Assembly: GCF_001540865.1 (NCBI RefSeq)
Contig: NC_033636.1
Coordinates: 10,182,665-10,246,664, forward strand
DNA from: Ananas comosus
Taxonomy: Eukaryota > Streptophyta > Magnoliopsida > Poales > Bromeliaceae
Direction: 5' to 3'
Length of the DNA: 64,000 bases
Positions 26,311 to 43,595 of this stretch are shown here, in pieces. Made by a program: the position numbers and the translations under genes. A model generated the notes under the pieces. The model was not told the DNA's origin. It saw only the letters and a list, made by a program, of their open reading frames with translations, and made no database searches. Every line of letters starts with the position of its first letter. Position 1 is the stretch's first letter.

Positions 26311-27349
26311 TCGACTAAATACCACTTTGAGTTAAACCCTCAACTATGTTAATTTGATTAATATTTTATCGACCTTTAATTATTTTTATTTGAGTTATTC
26401 ATTGCCTGTTAATTATTAATTCAATTGAAACACTCTCCCAATTCTTGACATTGCTTGCATTGGTCGACAAAAATAACCTAAATAGAATAAGAAAAGTAAA
26501 AGGTAAAAATAACACAAAAAGATGATATGTACTGACACAAATAATAAGTATATTATTAAATTACTTTTTCTGTTTCAGAAAATTTTACTTTTTTGAAATT
26601 AAATGTTGATACAAATGTATGTTTAATACATATATTAAAAACTTGATAGCAAAAAAAAAAATTTACTATTAATAGTATTCCAGCCTAATTCTATATATAT
26701 ATTCTAAAAATATAATTAAAAATATATTCATCTTATACACAGCAAACCGCGGGTACATTGCTAGTAATAATCTAATTCTCTTATTCTCTCTCTATTTATT
26801 TATTTATTTATTTGCGCAAACTCGAACGCTTACGTACCTAGCTCCTTGGTATTTGCTTTTATTATTTATTAATATTAATATTATTAATAATTAAAACCCC
26901 CAACTAATTTTTTTATTGTACGACAGTCCCTTCCTCCGCAAATAATGCTCCTAATAAAATAATAATAATAATAATTATTATTATTATTTAAGGCCCCCAC
27001 ATTAATTTATTTATTTACACAATATACGGATTAAGCAACAGCAAGAGCAAGAGCAAGGGCAAGGGCACTTTTGTCACATTCAACGTATTTAGTTCTTCAC
27101 GGTTCCCACCGCACTCCTTTTTAGCCCCTTGGAAAATGTCTCCCGAATGGCCAAACCGTTTGCATTAATTACGAACGAGCCCTCGTATTTTAAGCTAGGA
27201 GTAGGGGTAACAATTTACTGATATCCCCTTAACTTTAGACAAGTTTTAAAAAGAGGCCCATCTACTTTCTAACAGGGTGGTCTTCGTACATTTTAGCCTT
27301 TTTAGGGGTTTTTTTTTTTTCTTTTTTTTCGCTGTTTATATTAATCTTT
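26311..27349. other. Intergenic upstream of the aspartic protease gene
   Basis: This is an AT-rich stretch containing short palindromic TAATATTAATATTATTAA at about 26869 and an AAT/ATT inverted pair near 26960-26990. A six-base minisatellite (CAAGAG/CAAGGG units) lies at about 27038-27066. No gene was seen. Confidence 0.35.
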
Positions 27350-27354
27350 ATCTC

Positions 27355-27363
27355 CCTATATAA
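27355..27363 (+). promoter_or_regulatory. TATA box of the aspartic protease gene
   Basis: CTATATAAATG lies about 70 bp before the ATG at 27429. It is followed by a CT-rich stretch suitable as a short 5' UTR, with transcription probably starting near 27385-27395. Confidence 0.55.
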
Positions 27364-27428
27364 ATGTAAATTCCCCACTCCCCCACTCCTTACTCTCGCT
27401 CCCCCACTCAGCCGCGGAGAGTGTTCAC

Positions 27429-27819
27429 ATGTCCTCTCACATGGCGGTGACCGCACCCTGCTCCTTCCTCTCCCTCTCTCTCCTCCTCCTCCTCCTCCTC
27501 CTCCTCGCCAATGGCGGCGGTGCGAGCACCGTCGAATACCAAACCCTGGTGCTCACCCCTCTACAGAAGCCCCACGCCCTCCGCGACGATTACCTCCTCG
27601 ACGAAACCCTAGTCGACTCCGGGGCGGCAAGGGAGGGAGAGAGCGATCTCCTCTCCACCACCGCCGCCGCCACCTCCTCCCTCCAGGTCCGCGTCGCCCA
27701 CCGCGACTCGATCCTCGCCTCCGAGGCCGCGAACTCCACGGCGGAGGAGATCCTCCGCCTCCGCCTCGACCGCGACGCCGCCCGGGTGTCGGCGATCCGT
27801 GCGTCCCTTGCGGCGGCGA

Positions 27820-27862
<43 letters not shown>

Positions 27863-28982
27863 TGGGTCGAATGCGAATGCGACGGGGCGGGGGCGGGGGC
27901 GGGGGCGCGGGGGGTTCAGCAGCTCGGTGGTGTCGGGGCTAGCCCAGGGCAGCGGTGAGTACTTCACCCGGATCGGGATAGGGACCCCGGCGTCGCCCGC
28001 GTACATGGTGCTCGACACGGGGAGCGACGTGGTGTGGCTCCAGTGCGCCCCCTGCCGCCGCTGCTACGCCCAATCCGACCCCATCTTCGACCCCCGCCGC
28101 CGCTCCTGCCTCTACCAGGTCTCCTACGGCGACGGCTCCGTCACCACCGGCGACTTCTCCACCGAGACCCTCACCTTCTCCGGCGGCGCCCGCGTCGGCC
28201 GCGTCGCCCTCGGCTGCGGCCACGACAACGAGGGCCTCTTCGTCGCCGCCGCGGGCCTCCTCGGCCTCGGCCGCGGCGCCCTCTCCTTCCCCTCCCAGGC
28301 CGCGCGCCGCTTCGGCCGCCGCTTCTCCTACTGCCTCGTCGACCGCACCTCCTCCTCCTCTTCTTCTTCTTCTTCCGCCGCCCCAACCCCCACCACCCCG
28401 CGCACCTCCTCCATGGTCTTCGGCGACGCCGCGGCGGCGGCGACGGGGCCCGACGCGGCCTTCACCCCGATGGTGCGGAACCCCAAGATGGAGACGTTCT
28501 ACTACGTGGAGGTGAACGGGATCAGCGTGGGCGGCTCCCGCGTCCCCGCGACGGACCTGCGCCTCGACCCGTCCACGGGGCGCGGCGGCGCCATCGTGGA
28601 CTCGGGCACCTCCGTGACGCGCCTCGCGCGCGCCGCCTACGCCGCGGTGCGGGACGCCTTCCGCGCCGGCGCCGCGGCGGGGCTGGGCGGCGAGGCGGCG
28701 GAGGTGGCGGGCGGGTTCTCGCTGTTCGACACGTGCTACGACCTGGCCGGGCGGGACGAGGTGCGCGTGCCGACGGTGGCTCTCCACCTGGCCGGCGGCG
28801 CGCAGGTGTCGCTCCCCGCCGAGAACTACCTGATCCCCGTCGACACGAAGGGCACCTTCTGCTTCGCCTTCGCCGGCACCGACTCCGGCGTCTCCATCCT
28901 CGGCAACATCCAGCAGCAGGGCTTCCGCGTCGTCTTCGACGGCGACCGCGACCGCCTCGGCTTCGTCCCCAAGGGATGCTAG
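27429..28982 (+). CDS. Nepenthesin-type aspartic protease (A1 family), APF2-like
   Basis: This is an intronless frame of 517 residues for a secreted or endomembrane pepsin-like protease. A hydrophobic leader (FLSLSLLLLLLLLLANGGGA) is followed by a pro-region. The first catalytic motif, VLDTGSDVVWLQC, has Asp at residue 196. The flap YGDGSVTTGDFSTETLTF, LGCGHDNEGLFVAAAGLLGL and FSYCLVDR follow, then the second catalytic IVDSGTSVTRL (Asp 391) and NYLIPVDTKGTFCFAFAGT. This order matches Arabidopsis APF2-like proteins. A Gly-Ser-Gly tract lies in the pro-region. After IFDPRRR the sequence jumps directly to SCLYQVSYG, so the usual segment of about 25 residues with further cysteines is missing. ATG 27441 is an alternative start with a better context. 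GC content is extreme. Confidence 0.92.
27824..27866 (+). repeat. (GGGTCG)n minisatellite in coding sequence
   Basis: About seven copies of a six-base GGGTCG unit encode a Gly-Ser dipeptide run in the protease pro-region. Regularly spaced G-runs could form a G-quadruplex in the coding strand. The tract keeps frame at any copy number. Confidence 0.8.
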
Positions 28983-29315
28983 CTAATTACCCCAAACCTC
29001 TACAACCTACAACGCCGTATACGCATACGTAACAACGTACGTATATATTTACTTATTCCTCTTTAGTTTACTACTACTACAAGCGTTTTGTTTAAGTGCT
29101 GCTGCTGCTTTTGGGTCAAAAAAAAGAAAAGAAAAAAAAAGTATGAGAGTGGTGGTGGGGGGTTGGGGGGGGCTTCTTTTTCTTTTTATGGAAAGGATAG
29201 AAGAAGGGGACGTGGGGGAAAGAGAAAGCAAAAAGTTGGGGGGTGGGGGGAACAAAATCTAACGATGCTTCGCTGTGAACTCGTCGGACAAATTTCTTTG
29301 GCTTTTCTAAGTTAC

Positions 29316-29347
<32 letters not shown>

Positions 29348-29741
29348 TGAAAAGGTGGGGGGAGAAAAAAAAAAAGAAAAAAGAAGAAAAGGAGATCAGG
29401 AAGAAGGTGTAAGGTAATGCATGTTTTAGTCCGGGAGTTTCCAGCGAATTGTTGTGGTTTGAATCCTTGATCATTAATCTCACCGACAATTTTACTGCCA
29501 CCAACCTCCCAATTTTTTGCTAATTCCGTTTCCCTTTTTTATGTTTTGAGTTTTTCCAGTTTACTTGTTTGATTCGAGGCTGAATGAAAAATGAGGGGGA
29601 GTCACTGATTCGATAGTTATTATTTGTTTTATATGAATTCGGTTCATTTATAATTAAAATTTTAACTTTGAATTCTGATCTACTCCAGGGGTCAATCATT
29701 TAAAATTTTCTCTCATAAATATCTATCTTTCCACTGCCTTA
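28983..29741. other. 3' region of the protease gene with a (TAG)n microsatellite
   Basis: The interval holds the likely 3' UTR, G-rich and A-rich low-complexity stretches (29117-29250, 29360-29410), and about ten TAG triplets at 29318-29347. No coding signal was found. Confidence 0.5.
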
Positions 29742-29847
29742 ATCACTCTAAAATTTTTTTTTTTTTTAGAGACGGGTAGAATGCTATCCGCTTCATTTAT
29801 TTTATTTTAAAAATAAACTTAGCTGAAAATATCACTCTAAAATTTTT
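29742..29847 (-). mobile_element. 5'-truncated SINE with a 17-bp target duplication
   Basis: ATCACTCTAAAATTTTT occurs at 29742-29758 and again at 29831-29847. Between them lies only the 3' part of the local SINE in reverse orientation (GCTATCCGCTTCATTTATTT, AAATAAACTTAGCTGAAAAT) with its poly(A) as a T-run. The intact duplication shows that it inserted in truncated form, which implies L1-type target-primed insertion. Confidence 0.8.
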
Positions 29848-30476
29848 CTTTCCAAATTTTTAAGTGTTTTAATTGTTTATTTCTGAATTTTATTTTAATA
29901 ATGAATTAAATAGTTTTAGATTATTTGTTATTTTATTTTTTTATTTCAATATTAATTCAAATTATTTTTTTATTTTCTTTTCACTTATGAACTAAATACG
30001 CCCTAAGACCTTAATCACAATAGGAATTGTACTATTTGATATCGAGGAAAAGGATATATCGCCGTACTTTTTTTTTTTTTTGGTCCAAGCACCATACATA
30101 TTGGGAATTGAATCATGCTTCAAATGGAAGGTGCGAGGGTGGCCTACGAGCATTTATTAAAGAATAAAGACACTTTGTATTCGAGACTAATTTTTTGGTG
30201 ACCATATACGCTGATGAAGTATAAAAGAGTAGAGATCAGATAATAATGAGCAATGCTTTCTGTTTAGGTGTAAAATTTATATTTAACCCCTTTTTTTTTT
30301 TTCCTCTAGTGGTATCACCTTTTTTTTTTTTTAATCAAAATTTAGACAGCGTGTTGTCACGGACAAAATATTTTCCGCTGATTTCTCCTTGACAGTGGCC
30401 CAAATCTACTAGCGAAACGAGTTGAATCGGATTGTTAAGAACACTAAGGCTGTGACAGTGTGCACCCCCGAGAGAG

Positions 30477-30662
30477 GAGGAATTCTATATTGTCACACTT
30501 GTATTACGTCATCAATAACAAGCCAATCACATTTCTTCTTTTCAAACAAAAGTATAATAAAAATATTTTTTTATAATCATGTTGGGATATATATTTTTAA
30601 AAGAAGATATTTGATTGGCTTGTTACGCCACATTATCAATATACACGTCGCATTTTAGAATT
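30477..30662. mobile_element. Short inverted-repeat element (MITE)
   Basis: The left arm at 30477-30541 (AATTCTATATTGTC, ACTTGTATTACGTCATCAAT, AACAAGCCAATCA) is matched in reverse complement at about 30597-30662 (TGATTGGCTTGTTA, ATTATCAATATACACGTCGC, TTTTAGAATT). The arms are about 65 bp with several mismatches. No clear target duplication was found. Confidence 0.6.
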
Positions 30663-30756
30663 TTTCCAAGAGGGGAGATGTAGTGAGCAAAGATTTAATT
30701 GTAGTGGCACGGAATCGTGTTGAAAATTTATCGGTACGGTATGTACTAGTTAATAT

Positions 30757-30780
30757 ATATATATATATATATATATANAT
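30757..30780. repeat. (TA)n microsatellite containing an ambiguous base
   Basis: A TA dinucleotide run carries an N at 30778, most likely because the repeat length or base was not resolved in assembly. Confidence 0.8.
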
Positions 30781-31029
30781 TATTTATTATATATTTTTAT
30801 TAATTTTTTAAAATTTTATTAAGAAAATTATTTATTAATTTTAAGAATAGAATATTTTGAGTTTTGCCATTGATACTAGAGCTGTATTGTGTGGATGTTT
30901 TACTGTCATAATAAATACTGCCTGTGTCGGTGACATTTTAATTTTTGATAGTGAGTGTTTTTTTTAATAATAATAATTTATCAAAAGGAAGGGACCAAAT
31001 ATGAAAAGAAATATTATTAAAAGAAAATG

Positions 31030-31032
<3 letters not shown>

Positions 31033-31070
<38 letters not shown>
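31033..31070. repeat. (GA)n microsatellite
   Basis: About 19 uninterrupted GA dinucleotides lie in intergenic sequence with no gene close by. Confidence 0.9.
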
Positions 31071-31074
<4 letters not shown>

Positions 31075-32670
31075 GGTGACGGGGCAGGAGAGCACATGGG
31101 GGGGAAGCGGGATTGTTTGACTCCGCGTCTCCGCGTGTCTTCTTCTCTGCCTCTCGACATGCGTAGCAGCAGGGGTAGGTCATAGGTGGGATTGTTTGTC
31201 GGCTTCCTCTGGCACACTCCGATGCGGTTCGGTCTCAGCATCTCAATCCCCGCTTCGGTTCACACCTCGCCTCGGTTCAAGATCCAGCGTCAGACGGGTC
31301 GTCCAATCATTGGAAAATGTTGTGGAGCTTCGTCACATTTTTGTAACGGTTCGGTCGGGTCATAAATGGGCTCATCACTCAAACCAAAAAAGTTATTAAG
31401 TTGCAAAATTTGCCGTAATAAATTAAATTGCTCTGGTTAATTAACCACTCAATAAGTTTAGATCCTAGTCAAAGAAATTCTATTGTAAGGGATTGTTTAA
31501 GAAGCATGGGGCAAATTTAAGCCCAGTTAAAAAATGAATTTGAAAAACCAGTCAAGTGTTATACCAAGTGAACAGTTGCTGTTGTCTCCTTTAATATTTA
31601 TTATGAACATCCGTATTTTCCAAGAATAATAGACACAAAATCTATCAGAGTAGTAACCCATCAGATATGATCACCAGCATCTAAAATACTGAAAAAAAAA
31701 GAAGAGAAAAAGCATAGTCATAATATACAGTAGAGGTTAGGAACATCCATATTTGGGCACTCAAAAAAGTTTCCAGATAATAAAAGAAAAAATAAAGGTA
31801 TAATTTGTACACTCAGTAATCAATATCAAATACCACGCATTAATACATTAAACTGGCTCCAATTCATGTATCTGCTACCTCTCTAGCAGTTTCAGCATGA
31901 TATGGGCATACATCAAATTCATGCTCAGCTTCCAAGAACAAAAGGAGAATCTTATCAGCTTTTACTCTCTTTTTTTTTTTTTTTTCCCCCACTTATATCT
32001 TCCGACTTATTTAACTTTAAAGTCAACAATTAGGTTATTAAGCATTAATAGATACATCTCAGTTAGTGGTCCTCATTCTTTAGTTCACATTAAACAAAGC
32101 CCACAAATAACTTACAAAAGCAACGAGAGAGAGAGAAAACAGGCATGCCAGGAACACCACTCTCTGATTTTAATTCACTGGTGACTCAATTATCAAGAAC
32201 GGAAATCAATAAAATAGAAAACCGTCAGAGCTTCCCTGAATTAGGGTTTCTACGGTAAGCGAGTCGGCATAACCTTTCATGTAACAGAGAAACAGACTAC
32301 TTCTAACTATTTTATCATTCGTACCTCTTCGACGACAAAACGCTCGTCCATCGGTTGAAACCAAAGTGCATATCAGCATATACATTATTCAGCAGAGAAA
32401 ATGCCTCGATTCAAGTAGTTACACCCGATCACAAACTGGCGGAGTAGGCGGTGGAAAAGTCCGACCGAGCCAAATGATATTGTCGAGAAATGTTGATTGG
32501 AGCAAAAGGATATGCTTAGCAGCTTTTGCTACACATTCCTTTCTCGCACTAAAGAAACCCAAATTCTCAGGTATTGCAATGGGCTAAAGATGAAACTTGA
32601 GAGTCCAAATTTACCTTGCTGCGGTTGCGTGGTCATGCCACTTTTGAGTAAGAGGTTAAGCAGTTAGTAG
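31071..32670. other. Intergenic before the FTSHI1 3' end
   Basis: A GC-richer patch at 31080-31350 is followed by AT-rich sequence with T-runs. No gene model could be supported. The last 100-300 bp before 32670 are probably the FTSHI1 3' UTR. Confidence 0.35.
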
Positions 32671-39333
<6,663 letters not shown>

Positions 39334-40362
39334 TGGGACGACGCACGCTTGAACTCGGCGACCGCTGGTAATTCGTCGACGACTTGTGTATATTTCGGAT
39401 GGAAACGACCGACTTCCCGATGGAGCAACGGAGATGGCTATTTATGATGAAGTCGGTAACAAGTCGTAGTGGGCTAGCGACTTCTAGGATTTTCATCAAA
39501 AACTTTCGCTTGTTTGTTGGTGCAATGCGACCTATTACTGCAGAACTGGTCTGTCTGAAAGTTTGTTTCTTTCCCACCGTTGAATAGGTAACAATCAATA
39601 TTTCGCAGATGGAGATTTTACAAATCGCGCCGTAACCATTATGTATTGCACGAATTCTAAGTTGCCAAGTCATCGATTGTACTTCAGGTGCCCGGAAATA
39701 CTCATCGGAAATGGCATGATGTGGAACACCGCGTCTATTAAAGTGGTGACACAAGCAATTCGGCGATGAGTAATGCTATATTCACAAACTTTTTATTAGT
39801 TCGTAAATATCTGGATGGTGCCATTCAAAGAGTTCGCACCAGGGCAAGAGAGAGAGAGATAATATGCTATGACTTAACTGATTCCAACAATAATGTATAA
39901 TAATACAACTAGTTGGTTGCATTCTACTACAGATCAAAGAGGATGGTGTGAGCATGCATTTTCTTGCAACCGATTAAATTCAGTACTCAGAAAGATCGAT
40001 CAATAATTATAGGACAACAGAACCCAGTTTTTAAAAAAGAAGACAAAATCAAAATACACAGACCACCAACAGGAAATCTTTCAATAGAATGAAGCATGAA
40101 AACGAAACCACACACTTTCTCATTCTATACTGCATATATTCTCGACAACCATAATGGCTTACAGTTTAAACCCCAACATCATCAAAATACTCGGTTCAAA
40201 AATATTACAGATCACAGCAGGCAGAGAAAATGATGAACAAAGGCAGCAACTGTTGAGTTAATCAGCCTTCAAAAGCTTACGAAACCTTTTATATCTATCT
40301 CATTATCCAACAACTACAATAACAACTACTCGCCAAATAAAAATCATGAATCGAGCTCAAGT
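39334..40362. other. FTSHI1 upstream region and 3' region of the EMB1796-type gene
   Basis: Both neighbours are on the minus strand, so the right part (about 40060-40362) is probably the PPR 3' UTR and the left part the FTSHI1 promoter. No TATA box, repeat or extra gene was recognised with confidence. Confidence 0.4.
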
Positions 40363-42415
40363 TCATAAAGCTGTAGCCTGGTCAGCAGCACCTCCAGATC
40401 CGGCTCCTTCCTTTGCTTCACCATCCTGCTTCACACTCTCGTCACCTACACTAGCACCAACTATGTTTCCATTTTCAGCTCTTTTTTCTTCTGCTGGTCC
40501 ATTCGCGATGCCTAATCTCTTCAGAATCCCACCATCGTCAGCATTGCTACCTCCATCAGGCGACTCCTCTTTCGCCGCTTCTTTTCTCCTACCCAAAACC
40601 GCCTCAATAGCCGCCTGGCTAGCCCTGGCGGCGGCTGCCTCCTTAGCTGCCGCCTCCGCCTTCTTCCTCTCTTCTTCTTCTCTGGCGAGAGCCTCAGCTC
40701 TTGCCTTCTCCTCTGCGGCACGAGCCGCTCTCTCTGCCTTCTCCCTCTCGACGTCCTCATACATCTTTGCTATATCCTCCTCCCGACCTACTTTCCTTAG
40801 AGCTCCCTCCAAAAGCTCCTTCATTTCGTCACTAAAAGCCACGGATTCATCCAAAAGAATGCCTTCGGCCGTCTTAATTGCATTGTCCAATCTACCTGCT
40901 TCAACATATGCCTTCAGCAACAGCTCGTAGCTTGCGACATTCGGCTTCACCTCCTTCTCAGGCATCTGATCGAAGAATCCCTGAGCCTCATCAAGCCGAC
41001 CCACGTCCACCAATCCGCCAATAACCTTATTATAAGCATTCGCATTTGGCCTAAGACCCAAGTCCACCATCTTCTTAAAGTACCCAACAGCATCATCCGC
41101 CCTATCAACACCGAAGCATGCTTCCGCAAGAAGAATATACGTGTACTCATCTGGATTAATCCCCCGCTCGCCCATCTCCTTGTACAACTCCTCAGCTTGA
41201 CCAACAAGCTGGTTCTTCCCCAGTTGGTCGATCAGATTGTTGTACGACAGTGTGTCCGGAGTGCACTTCCTCTCACCCATTTCACCGAACACCTTAATGG
41301 CATCATTGAACCTCCCAGCAATGCAAAACGCATCCACCATCACATTAAAGCTGCCCAAGTTCACAGCGATCCTTCTCGGCGGGTCGTGCTCCTTAATCAT
41401 TCTATCGAACAGCTTAATGGCATCATCCAACTTCCCATGCCTACCCAGCGCATCGAGCACCGAGTTGTAGCTCACTGCTCCAAACCTAACCTTCGATCCC
41501 TCTCCCAAAACCTCACTGTAGCAAACCATCGCCTCCTCCTCCATTCCCTTCATGAAGTACGCCTTCATCAAATTCCCGTAGGGCGTTCCATCGTAAATCA
41601 TTCCGCCACCAAGCTTCTCCTTGAGCTCCTCGAACAAAGATATCACCTTTTCGGGCTCGTTGGCCCGAACAAACCCACCCATGAGGAAGTTGTAGACGAG
41701 GGGGTCGGGGGCGACAAAACCCTTCTCGAGCATGCCATCCTTGAGCTCCACGGCCTGATCGAGCTTCGAATTGTCGACTAAGCCCTTCGCGAGGATCCGG
41801 TACGTGGTGGGCGAGGGGAGGACGGGGGAGTCGTCCTTGAGGAGGAGGCGGAAGTGCTCAAGGGCTATATCGGTCTTGCGGCAGTCGCAGTAGGCCTGCA
41901 GGAGGAGGTTGTGGGTGACGACGGTGGGGGCGACGGAGGCCTGGGTGATGAAGCGGTGGAGGGAGAGAAGGTCGGCGTAACGCGCTTGTCGGAGAAGCGC
42001 GTTGAGGACGGCGTTGCAGGTGAAGACGGTGGGGCGGCAGTTGGAGTAGATGGAGTGGCGGGTGAGGAGCGCGGCCTCGTCGAGGTCGTTCTCGCGGATT
42101 AGGGTTAGGATGCGGTTGTGGAGGTTGAGGCGGTTCCCGGCGAGGGCGGAGACGGGCTCGGGGAGCTTGGGGGCGTTAGGGTTGGACTGGGGCTTGGGGA
42201 TGCGCTGTTGCTGGGGTTGGGGGCGGTGGGAGAGGGGAGGCTCGATGCGGAGGCGCCGCTTGCGGCGGCGGCGCTCGGCGGCGGCTTCCTCCGGCGTGAG
42301 CAGAGGAGGGAGGCGCAACGCCGGGGGCCGGCGTCGGGGAGGCGGGCGGCGCGGGGAGGAGGGGGAGGGTGAGGGACGAGGGTTTGAGGGAGCGAAGGTG
42401 GAAGAAGAGGGCCAT
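40363..42415 (-). CDS. EMB1796: P-class PPR protein, EMB1796-like, mitochondrial
   Basis: The product is a pentatricopeptide repeat protein. The Arabidopsis relative At3g49240/EMB1796 is needed for embryo development and is predicted to act in mitochondria. An intronless body frame from about 42318 to 40363 encodes roughly 650 residues: a conserved charged start (LTPEEAAAERRRRKRRLRI), NPNAPKLPEPVSAL, NRLNLHNRILTLIRENDLDE, then about a dozen 35-residue repeats (TYRILAKGLVDN, SYNSVLDALGRHGKLDDAIK, SFNVMVDAFCIAGRFNDAIK, TYILLAEACFGVDRADDAVG). It ends in an Ala/Glu/Lys-rich coiled-coil tail. The body frame has no ATG near its beginning. A well-placed ATG at 42415 (MALFFHLRSLKPSSLT, a typical presequence) is one base out of frame with it. 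The break is either a sequence error or a real frameshift in the GC-rich leader. Confidence 0.88.
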
Positions 42416-42630
42416 GGCGGTGGCGGCGGGGAAGAGGAGGAGAGAGCGAGGAGAAGGGGAGGAGCCGAGGAGGGGAGGTCGAACAGAGGAGGGGTTTGGG
42501 AGTTTGGGGTTTTGAGAGGAAGGGGGAGATCATCATTTTGGTTGGGAATTTTGAGGGATTATCGGACGGTAGAGATTCGATTACCATTGCAGTGAACCTA
42601 TCGAGGAGTCTCCAATAGAAGCTTCTTTAA

Positions 42631-42725
42631 GATGATAGTGGGCCCACGTCGGCCCATACCCTATTGGGCTGGGATAGTTATACCCTATTGGGCTGGGAAA
42701 GTTACGACTAAAGCTGGGCCTATTA
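42631..42725 (-). promoter_or_regulatory. Site II (TGGGCC/Y) cluster with a 24-bp tandem duplication
   Basis: At least five GGGCC or GGGCT/GGCCCA cores occur within 95 bp, about 220-310 bp upstream of the PPR start. A 24-bp unit containing TACCCTATTGGGCTGGGA is present twice (from about 42657 and 42681). Site II elements bind TCP factors in plant housekeeping and mitochondrial genes. The assignment follows from position. Confidence 0.6.
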
Positions 42726-43251
42726 CCACACAGATCTCGGAGTAAGACCCATCAAAGTTATTGTCGGCACCTTTGCCGCACGAACGTCTTTTCTGTTATT
42801 ACTATTTCACATAAGATTTATTCTAAGCATTACTTTTCATTGTTCAATTGTAGCGATCAAGAGATCAAGTTAATGGAAATAAGACACTTTCAACTAGAAA
42901 ATATGCCACAGAAAAAAATCTTGCCTGTGTACGATGTTTGGTTGGATGTTATCATTCATGAGGGTATATTTATTTTACCGAAAATAAAGTATAAATTAAA
43001 TTAGATTTTTTAGATAAACTAAATTTCAGATAAAAATCATTTTTTTTTGTTGTTTTTCTGTATGACTATAAAACTTAAAGTTTTTTCGATTCTACTGTTT
43101 GCTCAGTAAAAAATATATATACATAAAATCTAAAAGCAATTTTGATAAAAAATAAAGTTACAACGAACCAAACAATAAAAATAAATATTTAAAGTGGTGA
43201 AAATTACTTTAAATCTCGTCTTTCCGTGAAACAAACACTAAACACGATTTT
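42726..43251. other. AT-rich intergenic sequence
   Basis: Nothing beyond AT-rich sequence and short T-runs was recognised between the PPR promoter and the SINE at 43.3 kb. Confidence 0.35.
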
Positions 43252-43425
43252 GCTAGTGGTTCCATATTTTTTTTTAAGAGAAAGATAGCGTGCTACTACT
43301 TGGTTTATCTCTTTTAGAAATGAACTTAGCTGAAAATATGTATCAAGTAGAATTCGAATTTGAAACTTTAGGTACCAACCATCCCTTTGTCACTTGCGCT
43401 AGGGACGGTCAGCTAGTGGTTCTAT
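43252..43425 (-). mobile_element. tRNA-derived SINE with a 14-bp target duplication
   Basis: GCTAGTGGTTC(C/T)AT flanks the element at 43252-43265 and 43412-43425. Between them, on the minus strand, lie ACCGTCCCTAGCGCAAGTGA (A box), a B-box region AATTCGAATTC, and AGTAGCACGCTATC plus an A-tail. This copy is more diverged than those at 24.3 and 61.8 kb. Confidence 0.85.
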
Positions 43426-43595
43426 GTTATATAAAAAAGATGACTTACTCTGTTGTAGTCAGTTTAATTAGAGAATATATCATCACAAATTAATGATTCC
43501 AGCAAATATAGTAATTTACATTTATTTTATAATAAGCAAAGTTAAATTAATTTAGCTTAATTAATTTGAAAGGTTGAAATAGAACAAGTAGCAGT

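Noticed and set aside
27939..29032. Long overlapping frames on both strands of the aspartic protease
   Set aside because: High GC content removes stop codons. The translations are Arg/Pro/Gly-rich low-complexity sequence with no domain, and the true frame carries DTGS and DSGT motifs.
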